A stretch of 64,000 bases of DNA from Colwellia_A sp041890515 (GTDB lineage Bacteria > Pseudomonadota > Gammaproteobacteria > Enterobacterales > Alteromonadaceae): positions 1 to 64,000 of the forward strand of contig JASDWX010000054.1 of NCBI GenBank assembly GCA_041890515.1, given 5' to 3'. The notes beneath the pieces were generated by a model that worked only from the letters and a program-made list of their open reading frames with translations, ran no database searches and had not been told where the DNA came from. Positions 16,913 through 26,831 of the stretch are shown one piece after another. Positions within the stretch are counted from its first letter, which is position 1; each line of letters begins with the position of its first letter. Both the position numbers and the translations under genes were made by a program.

Positions 16913-17479
16913 TTAGTTACTTCCTTTGTACTTTGATGAGGCTAAAAATTCTGCTTCGATTTGTACGATAAGCGGCTCAAATTCATTCTGCCAAATTTGT
17001 GGATTTAGTGGACCCGCGTAACGCTTACGGATAATATTACTGTGATCAACAACAAAGGTTTCAGGTGCAGCGTATACACCTAAATTCACACTAAGTTTTC
17101 CCTCTTCGTCAAACGCTGAAAACTCATAAGGGTTACCCAGTTCATTTAACCATTTCGCTGCATGCTCACGCTCATCATCATAATTTAAACCGTAGATAGT
17201 AAAACGGCTTGTTTTAGACAACTTGTTTAAATAGTCATGCTCATAACGACATGACGGACACCACGTCCCCCAAACATTAACCAGTTTAATACCCGGTTTA
17301 AAGTCAGCCGTTGTCATCTTTTGGGAAGCACTGAGCACTGACGTTAAGGAAAATTCTGGGAATTTCTTACCAATCATTGCTGAAGGTAGCTCTGTAGGAT
17401 TAAGTGATAATCCTCTAAATAAAATAACACCTAAAGCAATAAAGAGAATAAGCGGAATAAAACGAATTAACTGACCCAT
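16913..17479 (-). CDS. ccmG: Thiol:disulfide interchange protein CcmG/DsbE
   Basis: 188 residues. Membrane-anchored periplasmic thioredoxin-like protein that keeps apocytochrome c cysteines reduced. It has an N-terminal anchor (about 5-24) and a thioredoxin fold with the active site WCPSC (about residues 73-77), preceded by KLVNVWGTW. The cis-Pro motif AAPETFVVD is near residue 137. It overlaps the ccmF stop by one base and is 2 bases before ccmH, so the operon is tightly packed. Confidence 0.95.
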   Translation of the reverse strand: MGQLIRFIPLILFIALGVILFRGLSLNPTELPSAMIGKKFPEFSLTSVLSASQKMTTADFKPGIKLVNVWGTWCPSCRYEHDYLNKLSKTSRFTIYGLNYDDEREHAAKWLNELGNPYEFSAFDEEGKLSVNLGVYAAPETFVVDHSNIIRKRYAGPLNPQIWQNEFEPLIVQIEAEFLASSKYKGSN

Positions 17480-19509
17480 TACGCACGTCCTGCATTGCTT
17501 GAAGATAATTTATCGACTTCAGGAGAAACCAACGAAGTATTCTCAACCTTGATAATGACTTTTTTACGGCGGTAACGTTTGTCTAATATCGCTAAGAAAC
17601 CACCAAATGCCATAAATATTGCCCCTAGCCATACCCAACGAACAAAAGGTTTGTAATGAACACGAATTGCCCAAGCATTTCCTGATAGAGGGTCGCCTAA
17701 TGCAACGTATATATCACGGAATAAACCAGGGTCAATACCTGCTTCAGTCATGCCCATCGTTTGTACTAAATACGTGCGACGTTCAGGTTTTAAAAGCGTC
17801 ACAAATTCGCCATTATTATAAACTTCAACCTGTCCTTGCTCGGCGCTGTAGTTTGCGCCTTTTACTTGTTTAATTCCCTTAAAAACAATGTCGTAATTCG
17901 TATCATCAATGTTAACTTTTTCATCGACGTACATTTTCACGTTAGTTTCACTTTCATAAACCGATACTAAAGTCACACCCACTATTGTGATCGCAATACC
18001 CATATGAGCAAAGGTCATACCCCATTGGCTCAATGTAAGTTTAGAGAAGTTCCACTTATCAGTGCCGGAGTTCACTTGATTCAATAACTCTTGCATGACG
18101 ACAAGAAAAACCCAACAAGCTAAACCAATCCCCATAGTAACCAAGGCAGCAAACTCTCCACCGTATAGAAATGGAAATGCAACACCCACGACAATACTCA
18201 TCACAAGTGGACTTACCATTAATTTACGTAATTCACCTTGCTTGGCTTTTTTCCAGCGAATTAACGGACCAATACCCATCACGACAAAAAGTAAACTCAT
18301 GATCGGTACAAATACCGCATTAAAATAGGGAGGTCCTACCGAAATTTTTCCTAAGCCCATTGAATCAACTAATAACGGGTACAAGGTTCCTAACAGAACA
18401 GTTACCGTTGCAACGACTAAAATAATATTACAAATAAGTAATGCTGTTTCACGAGAATATAAAGCAAAACGACTAAAGGTTTGAACAGTACGGGCTCTAA
18501 AAGCATAAAGTGTTAATGAACCACCAACCGCTATCGCCAGTAATAATAAGATAAATAAACCACGACCAGGATCAGCAGCGAATGAATGCACCGACGTAAT
18601 AACACCCGAACGTACTAAAAATGTGCCCAATAAACTTAAACTAAAAGCAAATATTGCCAGTAACACGGTCCAGTTCCTGAATGTGCCACGTTTTTCAGTA
18701 ACCGCTAAGGAATGAATAAGTGCCGTTCCTACCAACCATGGCATGAAAGAAGCATTTTCTACAGGATCCCAAAACCACCAACCGCCCCAACCAAGTTCGT
18801 AGTAAGCCCACCAACTCCCTAAAGCGATACCTAATGTTAAGAAAATCCATGCAGCAACAGTCCAAGGTCTTGCCCAGCGAGCCCAAGCAGCGTCTAACTT
18901 GCCACACATTAACGCAGCAACAGCGAAAGCAAAAGCAACAGAAAAACCGACATAACCGAGATAGAGCATAGGAGGATGAATAATTAAACCAATATCTTGA
19001 AGCAGTGGATTTAAATCGCGTCCTTCCATTGGCACCATAGGCCATAGGCGTTCAAATGGATTAGACGTTAATAGAGTAAATAACATAAACCCAACGGCTA
19101 TCATGCCCAGAACAGCTAATACACGTGCCACAAAAGCTTCATCAATGTCTTTACTGAATTTAGCGACAGCGGCTGTCCAGGCAGTTAATGAGAAAACCCA
19201 CAATAAAAGAGAACCTTCGTGCCCGCCCCATACAGCGCTGATTTTAAAATAGTAAGGTAAATGAGAATTTGAATGACCCGCAATATATTTAACGGAGAAA
19301 TCGTCAATAACAAAACTCCAACCAAGAATAATGAGACTGATGGTTGTAAAGGCAAACATGCCAAAGGTTAAAGGTTTAGCATAACCAACTAAACGTTGTT
19401 GATTACTCGCCAAACCTACTAATGGGATAATGCTTAAACATATAGCAAAAGCCAAACCTATAATAAGGGCGAAATGTCCTAACTCAGGGAGCATTACTTC
19501 AGGGATCAT
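17479..19509 (-). CDS. ccmF: Cytochrome c haem lyase subunit CcmF
   Basis: 676 residues, normal for CcmF. It is a large inner-membrane protein of the haem lyase complex that attaches haem to apocytochrome c. The WWD motif is visible (GGWWFWDPVENASFMPWL, about 243-260), as are many membrane segments and conserved periplasmic histidine regions such as SNSHLPYYFK and IIHPPMLYLG. It heads the minus-strand operon ccmFGHI and faces ccmA across a 357-bp divergent promoter region. Confidence 0.96.
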   Translation of the reverse strand: MIPEVMLPELGHFALIIGLAFAICLSIIPLVGLASNQQRLVGYAKPLTFGMFAFTTISLIILGWSFVIDDFSVKYIAGHSNSHLPYYFKISAVWGGHEGSLLLWVFSLTAWTAAVAKFSKDIDEAFVARVLAVLGMIAVGFMLFTLLTSNPFERLWPMVPMEGRDLNPLLQDIGLIIHPPMLYLGYVGFSVAFAFAVAALMCGKLDAAWARWARPWTVAAWIFLTLGIALGSWWAYYELGWGGWWFWDPVENASFMPWLVGTALIHSLAVTEKRGTFRNWTVLLAIFAFSLSLLGTFLVRSGVITSVHSFAADPGRGLFILLLLAIAVGGSLTLYAFRARTVQTFSRFALYSRETALLICNIILVVATVTVLLGTLYPLLVDSMGLGKISVGPPYFNAVFVPIMSLLFVVMGIGPLIRWKKAKQGELRKLMVSPLVMSIVVGVAFPFLYGGEFAALVTMGIGLACWVFLVVMQELLNQVNSGTDKWNFSKLTLSQWGMTFAHMGIAITIVGVTLVSVYESETNVKMYVDEKVNIDDTNYDIVFKGIKQVKGANYSAEQGQVEVYNNGEFVTLLKPERRTYLVQTMGMTEAGIDPGLFRDIYVALGDPLSGNAWAIRVHYKPFVRWVWLGAIFMAFGGFLAILDKRYRRKKVIIKVENTSLVSPEVDKLSSSNAGRA

Positions 19510-19866
19510 TACTTTCTCCGATTCAGTGAAAACACTAAAAACAAAAATTTATCGATAAAATACATCATTAATATAATTTTTGAGTAAGCTATTTTTAATA
19601 ATCATCTCCCAATGGGCAAATAAATATAAAAATTTCAAACTAAAAATTTTGGTAATTCTAGCACTATATGATGTTTAATATCATCAATGTACTAACAAAA
19701 TAAATGATTAATTTTCTCACTTCTAATGCTAGCCTTTACTGTGCGATATAGTATGATATTACCTGATTTGATAATACGATCTAAATCAAATCGTTATGCC
19801 GTAAATTACGATAACATTCAGCTTATAAACTTGATGTGAAACTCACGTATAATAATTATTCAAAAA
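19510..19866. promoter_or_regulatory. Divergent promoter region between ccmF and ccmA, with an FNR-like site
   Basis: No gene. ACGATCTAAATCAA at 19776-19789 matches the FNR consensus TTGAT-N4-ATCAA at 8 of 10 positions. A wider inverted repeat GATTTGAT (19765-19772) / ATCAAATC (19785-19792) overlaps it. Cytochrome c maturation genes are often controlled by anaerobic regulators of the FNR/CRP type, so this is a plausible operator about 80-100 bases upstream of ccmA. It is a pattern match only. Confidence 0.45.
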
Positions 19867-20550
19867 GTGATTCTATTGGCACATTCTCTCAATATTCAAC
19901 CATTAAAAAATCCAAAAAGTAATCCAGTACTGCTATCGGCAAACGGATTGACTTGTATTCGTGAAGACCGAATATTATTTGAAGCACTTAGTTTTTCAGT
20001 ATGTAGTGGTGATGTTATACAGGTCGAAGGACCAAATGGATCAGGTAAAACAAGTTTATTGCGTATTTTAGCTGGATTATCTCAACCTTATGATGGAACG
20101 GTATTATTTAGCGAACAAAACATCGCTGAACAGTCTGATGTATTCCACCAAAATCTTCTTTATCTAGGGCATTTACCGGGTGTAAAAGGTGAAATGACCG
20201 CTCAAGAAAATCTGGAATTTACTCTTGCATTACAAGGTAACGATAGTTCGAAAGCTGAAGAGACTTTAGAAAAGGTAAACTTGTTAGGTTTTGAAGATGC
20301 GTTGGCTTCACATTTAAGTGCCGGACAACATCGTCGAATTTCTCTCGCACGCTTATGGCAAAGTAAGGTACCTATTTGGATACTCGATGAACCTTTTACT
20401 GCAATCGATAAACAGGGTGTAACGCAATTAGAGCAATTATTTCTAGCACATGCTCAACGTGGTGGCTGTGTTATATTAACGACTCACCAAGATTTATCAT
20501 TTCCTGAAGATAAAGTGAAAAAAATCACTTTAGATTACCGGTTCTACTAG
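19867..20550 (+). CDS. ccmA: Haem exporter ATP-binding protein CcmA
   Basis: ATPase of the CcmABCD transporter that releases holo-CcmE. Walker A GPNGSGKTS (about 56-64), the signature LSAGQHRR (about 151) and Walker B IWILDEPF (about 170) are present. The length is 227 residues from the GTG at 19867, some 20 longer than E. coli CcmA. No good ribosome-binding site is visible, so the start is uncertain; a TTG nine bases further in is an alternative. It heads the ccmABCDE operon. Confidence 0.93.
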   Translation: MILLAHSLNIQPLKNPKSNPVLLSANGLTCIREDRILFEALSFSVCSGDVIQVEGPNGSGKTSLLRILAGLSQPYDGTVLFSEQNIAEQSDVFHQNLLYLGHLPGVKGEMTAQENLEFTLALQGNDSSKAEETLEKVNLLGFEDALASHLSAGQHRRISLARLWQSKVPIWILDEPFTAIDKQGVTQLEQLFLAHAQRGGCVILTTHQDLSFPEDKVKKITLDYRFY

Positions 20551-20561
20551 AGTTAATAAGC

Positions 20562-21254
20562 ATGATACCCGATCAAAATTTATCATATAGATCTGCTTTC
20601 AGTTTAATTATCAAACGAGATCTCACGATTGCCTTTCGTCATCGCGACGATATTATTAATCCACTATTATTCTTTATCATCGTCGTAACATTGTTTCCAT
20701 TAGGCATTGGCCCTGAATCGACAACGTTATCGCGTATAGCCCCTGGTATTATTTGGGTTGCCGCTTTACTTTCTACGTTATTGTCATTGGATCGATTATT
20801 TAAATCAGATCACGAAGACGGTTCATTAGAACAAATGATGCTGAGCCCCCACCCTATTTTTATATTAGTGTTAGCAAAAATCATTGCACATTGGATGGTA
20901 ACAGGCCTTCCCCTTATATTTATTGCGCCATTACTCGCCGTCCTTTTACATTTGAATGAAAATAGTTACAGTGCATTAATGCTAACGTTATTGTTGGGCA
21001 CGCCCATATTAAGTTTACTCGGTGCTATTGGTGTTGCATTGACCGTAGGCCTTAAGAAAGGCGGTGTATTACTCAGTTTATTAGTATTGCCCCTGTATAT
21101 TCCTGTACTGATATTTGCGACTAGTGCTATAGATACTGCGGCAATGAACTTACCCTACAGCGGACAACTTGCTATAATTGCCGCACTGTTTTTTGGCTCT
21201 TTAACCTTAGCCCCATTTGCTGTTAGCGCAGCGTTAAAAGTGAGTACTAACTAA
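20562..21254 (+). CDS. ccmB: Haem exporter permease CcmB
   Basis: 230 residues with six predicted membrane segments; permease partner of CcmA. The start region (SAFSLIIKRDLTIAFRHRDDIINPLLFFIIV) and the loop ending in DHEDGSLEQMMLSPHP are characteristic of CcmB. It starts 11 bases after ccmA, and its stop overlaps the start of ccmC by one base. Confidence 0.95.
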   Translation: MIPDQNLSYRSAFSLIIKRDLTIAFRHRDDIINPLLFFIIVVTLFPLGIGPESTTLSRIAPGIIWVAALLSTLLSLDRLFKSDHEDGSLEQMMLSPHPIFILVLAKIIAHWMVTGLPLIFIAPLLAVLLHLNENSYSALMLTLLLGTPILSLLGAIGVALTVGLKKGGVLLSLLVLPLYIPVLIFATSAIDTAAMNLPYSGQLAIIAALFFGSLTLAPFAVSAALKVSTN

Positions 21255-22000
21255 TGTGGAAATGGCTACATCCTTATGCGAATCCTGAAGTGTCATATCA
21301 CTTTGTGGGTAAATTATTACCTTGGATTTCAAAAATCACTTTTGTTCTTCTTTCTATAGGGATTGTTTGGGCGCTCGTTTTTGCGCCTGCAGATTACCAA
21401 CAAGGCGACAGTTTCAGAATATTTTATATTCATGTTCCTACCGCAATTTTGTCAATGAGCATTTATATGGCAATGGCAACAGCGGCTTTTTGCAGCTTGG
21501 TGTGGCAATTTAGACTTGCGGATGCATCAGCAGCAGCAATGGCTCCAGTGGGAGCAGTAATTACTGCAATCGCATTATTTACCGGTGCTGCTTGGGGTAA
21601 ACCTATGTGGGGAACTTGGTGGATTTGGGATGCACGGTTAACCTCTGAACTCGTGCTACTTTTCCTCTACTTAGGGGTAATTGCTTTACATAATGCTTTT
21701 GAAGATAAAAACCTTGCCGGTAAAGCTGCCGGTATTTTATCGCTCGTTGGTGTCGTAAACATTCCTATTATTAAGTATTCAGTTGAGTGGTGGAATACCC
21801 TTCATCAAGGCGCAACCGTCAGTAAAATGAGTGCTCCTTCGATGAGTATGGATATGTTTTGGCCATTTGTGATTTGCTTTTTAGGTATAGCAATGCTCGT
21901 TACCTTTGTTATTTGTATCCGTTTTCGCACTGAGATATTATCGCGTAATGGCATGCGTCCCTGGGTACGAACATTAATTACCGCAGAAGGAACTAAATAA
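21254..22000 (+). CDS. ccmC: Haem exporter protein CcmC
   Basis: 248 residues with six membrane segments. CcmC loads haem onto CcmE. The tryptophan-rich WWD motif is clear (WGKPMWGTWWIWDARLTSEL, about 115-134), and conserved periplasmic histidines lie in FYIHVPTA (about residue 61) and in the NTLHQG loop (about 180). It shares one base with ccmD at the stop/start junction. Confidence 0.96.
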   Translation: MWKWLHPYANPEVSYHFVGKLLPWISKITFVLLSIGIVWALVFAPADYQQGDSFRIFYIHVPTAILSMSIYMAMATAAFCSLVWQFRLADASAAAMAPVGAVITAIALFTGAAWGKPMWGTWWIWDARLTSELVLLFLYLGVIALHNAFEDKNLAGKAAGILSLVGVVNIPIIKYSVEWWNTLHQGATVSKMSAPSMSMDMFWPFVICFLGIAMLVTFVICIRFRTEILSRNGMRPWVRTLITAEGTK

Positions 22001-22275
22001 TGCAATTTGATAGTATTTCAGCATTTTTAGATATGGGCGGATACGCATTTTTCGTCTGGTTATCTTACGGCGTAAGCACTTTTCTATTAGCCGCACTCGT
22101 CTATAGCAGCCATAACAATCATAAAAAAGTCAAAAATAAAATCGCTCAACGTTTACAGCGAGAAATAAAGTTACGTAAAGCAGCTGAAAAGTCTTCAGCT
22201 GAAGCTAAGCAAACTGATGATAAAACGTCAGTTGTAAAAGATCTATCAAAAAACTCTAATAAGGTTGTTTCATGA
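22000..22275 (+). CDS. ccmD: Haem exporter protein CcmD
   Basis: 91 residues with one N-terminal membrane segment (about 14-36, in AFFVWLSYGVSTFLLAALVY) followed by a basic, charged cytoplasmic tail. CcmD is the small subunit that frees holo-CcmE from CcmABC. The tail here is longer than the E. coli protein (69 residues) and rich in Lys, Ala and Ser. It overlaps ccmE by four bases. Confidence 0.9.
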   Translation: MQFDSISAFLDMGGYAFFVWLSYGVSTFLLAALVYSSHNNHKKVKNKIAQRLQREIKLRKAAEKSSAEAKQTDDKTSVVKDLSKNSNKVVS

Positions 22276-22790
22276 ATCCCCGTCGTAAAAAACGTTTAAC
22301 CATAGTAATTTCAATTTTAGTTGGCCTTAGTTTCGTTGCCGGATTAGTGCTTTATGCCCTAAGCCAAAACATAGACTTATTCTTTAAACCTTCTGAAATA
22401 TATCAGGGTAAAGATGATACGGGTATTAAGCCCATTGATGGTCAACGTCTTCGTATTGGTGGCTTAGTTGTTCCGGGCAGTGTCAAACGTGATCCCACAA
22501 GTTTAGATGTAACTTTTGAACTTGTTGATATGAGGATGCCGATTGCTTTTAATGATTCAGACCCTGTCATTAAAGTGCATTATGACGGAATATTGCCTGA
22601 TTTATTTCGTGAAGGACAAGGTATTGTCGCTAACGGTGTACTTGTTGATGGTAACTTCATTGAAGCATCAGAAGTATTAGCTAAGCATGACGAAAACTAT
22701 ATTCCCAAAGAACTCGCTGATGACATGGGCGAAAAACATGCAAAGCCAAGTTATACAAAAGAGCAGCTAGAAAAAAAGAATTACGAGTAA
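22272..22790 (+). CDS. ccmE: Periplasmic haem chaperone CcmE
   Basis: 172 residues: a short cytoplasmic RRKKR start, one membrane anchor (about 9-30) and a periplasmic OB-fold domain. The covalent haem-binding histidine is H139 in KHDENY, with the partner Y143 (HxxxY type). The preceding motif GILPDLFREGQGIVANG is family-typical. Last gene of ccmABCDE. Confidence 0.96.
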   Translation: MNPRRKKRLTIVISILVGLSFVAGLVLYALSQNIDLFFKPSEIYQGKDDTGIKPIDGQRLRIGGLVVPGSVKRDPTSLDVTFELVDMRMPIAFNDSDPVIKVHYDGILPDLFREGQGIVANGVLVDGNFIEASEVLAKHDENYIPKELADDMGEKHAKPSYTKEQLEKKNYE

Positions 22791-22805
22791 AATAAACAAC
22801 GATAA

Positions 22806-22848
22806 AGCGCCACAGAAATAGCGTTTATATCTTTATTTCTGTGGCGTT
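22806..22848. terminator. Hairpin between convergent ccmE and pgi
   Basis: Perfect 13-bp stem CGCCACAGAAATA (22808-22820) / TATTTCTGTGGCG (22834-22846) with a 13-base loop. There is no strong T-run on either side, so bidirectional termination is likely but not certain. Confidence 0.6.
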
Positions 22849-22875
22849 GTATAAGTATTACTCAATAAAAATGTA

Positions 22876-24516
22876 CTATTTTGACGCGTTATAGTAATTC
22901 AGTAAATTTAATGTAGAACAATCGTGATCAGCTGATATTTTACCGCTCTCAAGTTCCTTATGAATATTTTCAGCTAAGCCCTTCCCTAATTCGACGCCCC
23001 ATTGGTCAAACGAACATATTTGGAGAACGATCCCTTGAACAAATATTTTATGTTCATAGAGAGCAATTAAATTGCCTAACGTTGTTGGATCAATACGCTT
23101 TAATAGAATGGTATTGGTTGGGCGATTTCCTTTATGCACTTTATGGGGAGCAACTTGATCAATGTAATCAGCTGTCCGACCTTTCGCTTTTAAATCAGCA
23201 CGTACTTGCTCCTCATTAACACCGGTCATTAACGCTTGTGTCTGTGCAAAAAAGTTTGACATCAATGTTTCATGATGGCCCTTTACAGGCGTTACACTGG
23301 CAACAGAGCCAATAAAATCAGCAGGCACAACGTTATTGCTTTGGTGCAGGTATTGATAAAAAGCATGCTGCCCATTAATACCTAACTCACCCCATATCGA
23401 TGGCACCGTAGCATAGTCAACTTCTTCACCATTCCACGATACAGATTTACCGTTACTTTCCATTTCAGCTTGCTGCAAATAAGCAGAGAGCATATGTAAA
23501 GTTTGATCATAAGGAAGTATGGCTTGTGACCTTGCGCCAAGGAAAGTGGTATTCCAAACACTGAGCATTGCCATTATGGCTGGCATGTTTTGTTCTAAAG
23601 GTGCATTTTGAAAATGTTCATCCATTTCATTTGCGCCTTCAAGCAACTCTATAAATTTGTCAAAGCCCAAATCTAATGCTATAGCTAAACCAATAGCTGA
23701 CCATAATGAAAATCGACCACCTACCCAATCCCACATACCGAAGACATTTTCTTCTTTAATACCGAAGCTCATCGCATTGGCTTTGTTTGCTGTTACAGCA
23801 ACAAAGTGTTTGCCTACGGCATTCTCATCAAACGACGACGCAGTTAACCAATTGATGGCTGTTCTAGCATTAGTCATGGTTTCTGTGGTCGTAAAGGTTT
23901 TACTTGAAACAATAAATAAAACTTTCCCAGGTTCAAGTGGACGAAGTGTCTCAACAATTTGCGCGCCATCAACATTAGAAACATAATGTACATTCACGCT
24001 ATGGTCACTGTAATGTTTTAGTGCTTCAGTCACCATTTGTGGACCAAGATTCGAACCACCCACACCAATATTAACGATATCAGTAATACGTTTACCTGAG
24101 TAACCTAACCACTTACCTTCACGAACGCGATTAACAAATTCTTCCATCTTTTCTAGCTGGGCTTTCACACCAACGGTGATATTCTCACCATCAACGATTA
24201 AAGGCTCGGTACTTTTACGACGTAAAGCAGTATGGAGAACAGCACGGTCTTCTGTTTTATTAATTTTTGCGCCAATGAACATTTTTTCGCGCCATTCGAG
24301 CACTTTGCTTTCCCTTGCAAGGTCAAAAAGCGTATCCATAGTCTCGCCATCGATAAGATTTTTTGAGTAATCTAACAATAACTTAGGGAGTTCTATAGAA
24401 AACTTGTCAAAGCGATCACTGTCTTGTGCAAACAGATCATTCATGTGCTGAGATTTTTTCTGTTGGGCAAGCTGTGTCAGCTTTTTCCAACTATTTAGTT
24501 CTTGTCGACTTGACAT
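22876..24516 (-). CDS. pgi: Glucose-6-phosphate isomerase
   Basis: 546 residues, normal bacterial length. It interconverts glucose-6-phosphate and fructose-6-phosphate in glycolysis and gluconeogenesis. The phosphosugar motif WVGGRFSLWSAIGL (about 265-278), the second signature with the catalytic Glu (AEMESNGK, about 350-357), the catalytic-His segment GINGQHAFYQ (about 380) and the C-terminal HKGNRPTN are all visible. It is a single gene, with a LacI-type regulator divergent from it 219 bases away. Confidence 0.97.
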   Translation of the reverse strand: MSSRQELNSWKKLTQLAQQKKSQHMNDLFAQDSDRFDKFSIELPKLLLDYSKNLIDGETMDTLFDLARESKVLEWREKMFIGAKINKTEDRAVLHTALRRKSTEPLIVDGENITVGVKAQLEKMEEFVNRVREGKWLGYSGKRITDIVNIGVGGSNLGPQMVTEALKHYSDHSVNVHYVSNVDGAQIVETLRPLEPGKVLFIVSSKTFTTTETMTNARTAINWLTASSFDENAVGKHFVAVTANKANAMSFGIKEENVFGMWDWVGGRFSLWSAIGLAIALDLGFDKFIELLEGANEMDEHFQNAPLEQNMPAIMAMLSVWNTTFLGARSQAILPYDQTLHMLSAYLQQAEMESNGKSVSWNGEEVDYATVPSIWGELGINGQHAFYQYLHQSNNVVPADFIGSVASVTPVKGHHETLMSNFFAQTQALMTGVNEEQVRADLKAKGRTADYIDQVAPHKVHKGNRPTNTILLKRIDPTTLGNLIALYEHKIFVQGIVLQICSFDQWGVELGKGLAENIHKELESGKISADHDCSTLNLLNYYNASK

Positions 24517-24735
24517 AAGTATTCCTATAGTGCATTAATTCAACTCTTTATGGAGTCATCATATTTGATAATGACAGCCCTATCATTTTCATTTTGTTAA
24601 TATTTAATCATATAGATTAACACATCAGTACTGCAATTTATAAATAAGTGGTTGCCGAGGTGCTAAAGAAGCAATACCCTATAGTATTAGTGTCGGGTTA
24701 TCCAACAAGAATAAAAAGGAAGGCCGTACCCATAG

Positions 24736-25752
24736 ATGAAAGCCACTATAAAAAATGTTGCTAAACTGGCGGGTGTCTCAATAAAGACCGTTTCTAGAGT
24801 AATGAATAATGAGACATCCGTACGACAGTTAACCCGTGATAAAGTCATGGAGGCGGTAAACGAATTACATTACCAGCCCAATTTAGCTGCGCGTAATTTG
24901 GCTAGCACAAAAGCCTACAGTATTGCTTTTATATACGATAATCCCAATGCTTATTATGTAATTGATATGCAAAATGGTATTTTGGCTGCCTGTAAGCAAC
25001 AAGGATTTGAACTGATAATTCACCCTTGCCAAGCAAAGTCTGCACAGGTGCTTGAAGAGATCAGTGACATGGTGAGAAAGTCACGTGTAGCCGGTTTAGT
25101 ACTCACGCCTCCTTTTTCAGAAATGCCAGAATTCGTACAAACAATCATTGATTTAAATGTTGATGTCGTTCGAATAATGTCAGGAGATGTTGCACCAGAT
25201 GAATTATCACCCTGCGTTATGATAAATGATCATGCGGCTTCAGTAAGTATCACTCAGCATTTGATTGATTTAGGACATAAACATATTGGTTTTATCAGTG
25301 GTGAAGCCACTCATATGTCAACGATTGAGCGTTTACGTGGTTATAAGCAAGCCCTAACGGACAACGACATATCTATTGAAGAACGATTAATTATTGATGG
25401 TGAATATTCTTTTGAATCAGGCGCACAGGGCACAAAAAAATTAATGTCTGAAGATATTCGCCCTACTGCTATATTTTCATGTAATGATGAAATTGCGGCG
25501 GGTTCATTGTTTGCTGCTCGTTTAATGGGGATTTCAATTCCTGAGCAACTTTCTCTTGCGGGTTTTGAAAACTCACCTTTCTCTCGTCAAACATGGCCAC
25601 GTTTAACAACAACAAATCAACCTAACCAAAAAATAGCAGAAGACGCAGCAAATTTATTAATTTCAAAATCACGTAAACAAACAGCTAACAACCGTGTGAA
25701 TTACTACACGCCACAACTGATTGTTCGTGACTCTACTGGTAAACATCACTAA
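24736..25752 (+). CDS. LacI-family transcriptional regulator
   Basis: 338 residues. The N-terminal LacI helix-turn-helix is canonical (ATIKNVAKLAGVSIKTVSRV, residues 3-22), followed by the hinge helix with PNLAARNLAS. A periplasmic-binding-protein-like sugar-sensing domain follows (about 60-330), with the conserved PTAIFSCNDEIAAGSL segment. The effector is not evident. Position divergent from pgi suggests a sugar or glycolysis-linked role, but no operator was identified. Confidence 0.9.
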   Translation: MKATIKNVAKLAGVSIKTVSRVMNNETSVRQLTRDKVMEAVNELHYQPNLAARNLASTKAYSIAFIYDNPNAYYVIDMQNGILAACKQQGFELIIHPCQAKSAQVLEEISDMVRKSRVAGLVLTPPFSEMPEFVQTIIDLNVDVVRIMSGDVAPDELSPCVMINDHAASVSITQHLIDLGHKHIGFISGEATHMSTIERLRGYKQALTDNDISIEERLIIDGEYSFESGAQGTKKLMSEDIRPTAIFSCNDEIAAGSLFAARLMGISIPEQLSLAGFENSPFSRQTWPRLTTTNQPNQKIAEDAANLLISKSRKQTANNRVNYYTPQLIVRDSTGKHH

Positions 25753-25781
25753 AACAATCGATAAAGCTTGGGGTTAAAAAA

Positions 25782-26831
25782 TTATTTTCCTCTGAACGAA
25801 TAAACACCAACTTTACCATCCGAACCTGCGGCTAAAAACATCATTTTACTACTGGCTAAGGTATAAAATCCTTTATCCTCTTTTTTACCCATTGGGTTAT
25901 CTAAAACCTGCCAAGATTTTCCTGCATTGAATGATATATCACTACTTGTTTTTCCTGTAGTAATACAAATATAGCCTTGACAACTCATGGCTGAACGCAA
26001 GCCATGTTGCCCTGCACTGACGGCTTGCCATGTGTTGTTAGTAAATGTAGAGATATTAGGATAACTCGCAGGGCGTTGTTCATAGTCTCCACCCACAACA
26101 AATATTTGTTGTTGATGATTGAGTGCTAAACCATAACCACCAGCCGTTTGTGTATCAGAAAATAACGGTACGGCATGTCGTTGCCATGTTTCACCGAAAT
26201 CATCACTACTATAAACCGAGGCTGAAAAACCACCTGTCGTTAGCCATGCTTTACCTTTTTCACCCACAATAAGTGTATTGCCACTTGCGGCGAAAGCAGC
26301 CTCTTTTTCAACAAACTGAGGAATATTATTTATACTAATACGACGCCAAGTTTTTCCGCCGTCAATCGTTTTTTTGATCACATAAAAACCATCAACAGGG
26401 TCCCCCATCAGCAAGCCATTATTACGATCCCAAAAAGCGATAGAGTCAAAAAAACCTTCTTTATCAATATTTTGATAAAGTAACTGCCAGCTATCTCCAC
26501 CATCAATGGTTTTATAAAGTACTGATTGCTCTCCACTACCAGCGCCCATGACAATTGCAGTTTTACTATCGAACAACGCGATATCACGAAAGCCTGTTTT
26601 CAGTGGAATATCTACCGATTTATCCAGCCAGGTTTTACCTGCATCTTGGCTGACAAAAACGATATTATTACCACCACTTACCCATAGCGAGTTATCAATC
26701 ATAGCACTTCCTCGCAAAGACGGGGAGTTTGGTAAAACCGTATTTTGCCATGAAGGTAAATCAGTACTGTTGACGATAGGAGAAAGAAGGAGGCAAGCTA
26801 AACTAATAGGTTTAATCGTTTTAACTAACAT
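25782..26831 (-). CDS. Exported BNR/Ycf48-like repeat protein
   Basis: About 349 residues from the ATG at 26831, chosen because it starts a clean signal peptide (MLVKTIKPISLACLLLSPIVNS); an upstream ATG at 26876 would add 15 residues. The mature part has several BNR/Asp-box repeats (S.D.G.TW patterns such as SQDAGKTWLD, TIDGGDSWQ, TIDGGKTWR, SSDDFGETWQ and FNAGKSWQ), giving a beta-propeller like Ycf48 and sialidase-type proteins. No catalytic residues can be assigned. It is probably periplasmic or surface-exposed; substrate unknown. Confidence 0.8.
   Translation of the reverse strand: MLVKTIKPISLACLLLSPIVNSTDLPSWQNTVLPNSPSLRGSAMIDNSLWVSGGNNIVFVSQDAGKTWLDKSVDIPLKTGFRDIALFDSKTAIVMGAGSGEQSVLYKTIDGGDSWQLLYQNIDKEGFFDSIAFWDRNNGLLMGDPVDGFYVIKKTIDGGKTWRRISINNIPQFVEKEAAFAASGNTLIVGEKGKAWLTTGGFSASVYSSDDFGETWQRHAVPLFSDTQTAGGYGLALNHQQQIFVVGGDYEQRPASYPNISTFTNNTWQAVSAGQHGLRSAMSCQGYICITTGKTSSDISFNAGKSWQVLDNPMGKKEDKGFYTLASSKMMFLAAGSDGKVGVYSFRGK

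Noticed and set aside
19765..19792. Inverted repeat GATTTGAT/ATCAAATC as a single FNR site
   Set aside because: The half-sites are 12 bases apart, too far for FNR; only the overlapping ACGAT-N4-ATCAA has correct spacing and was kept.
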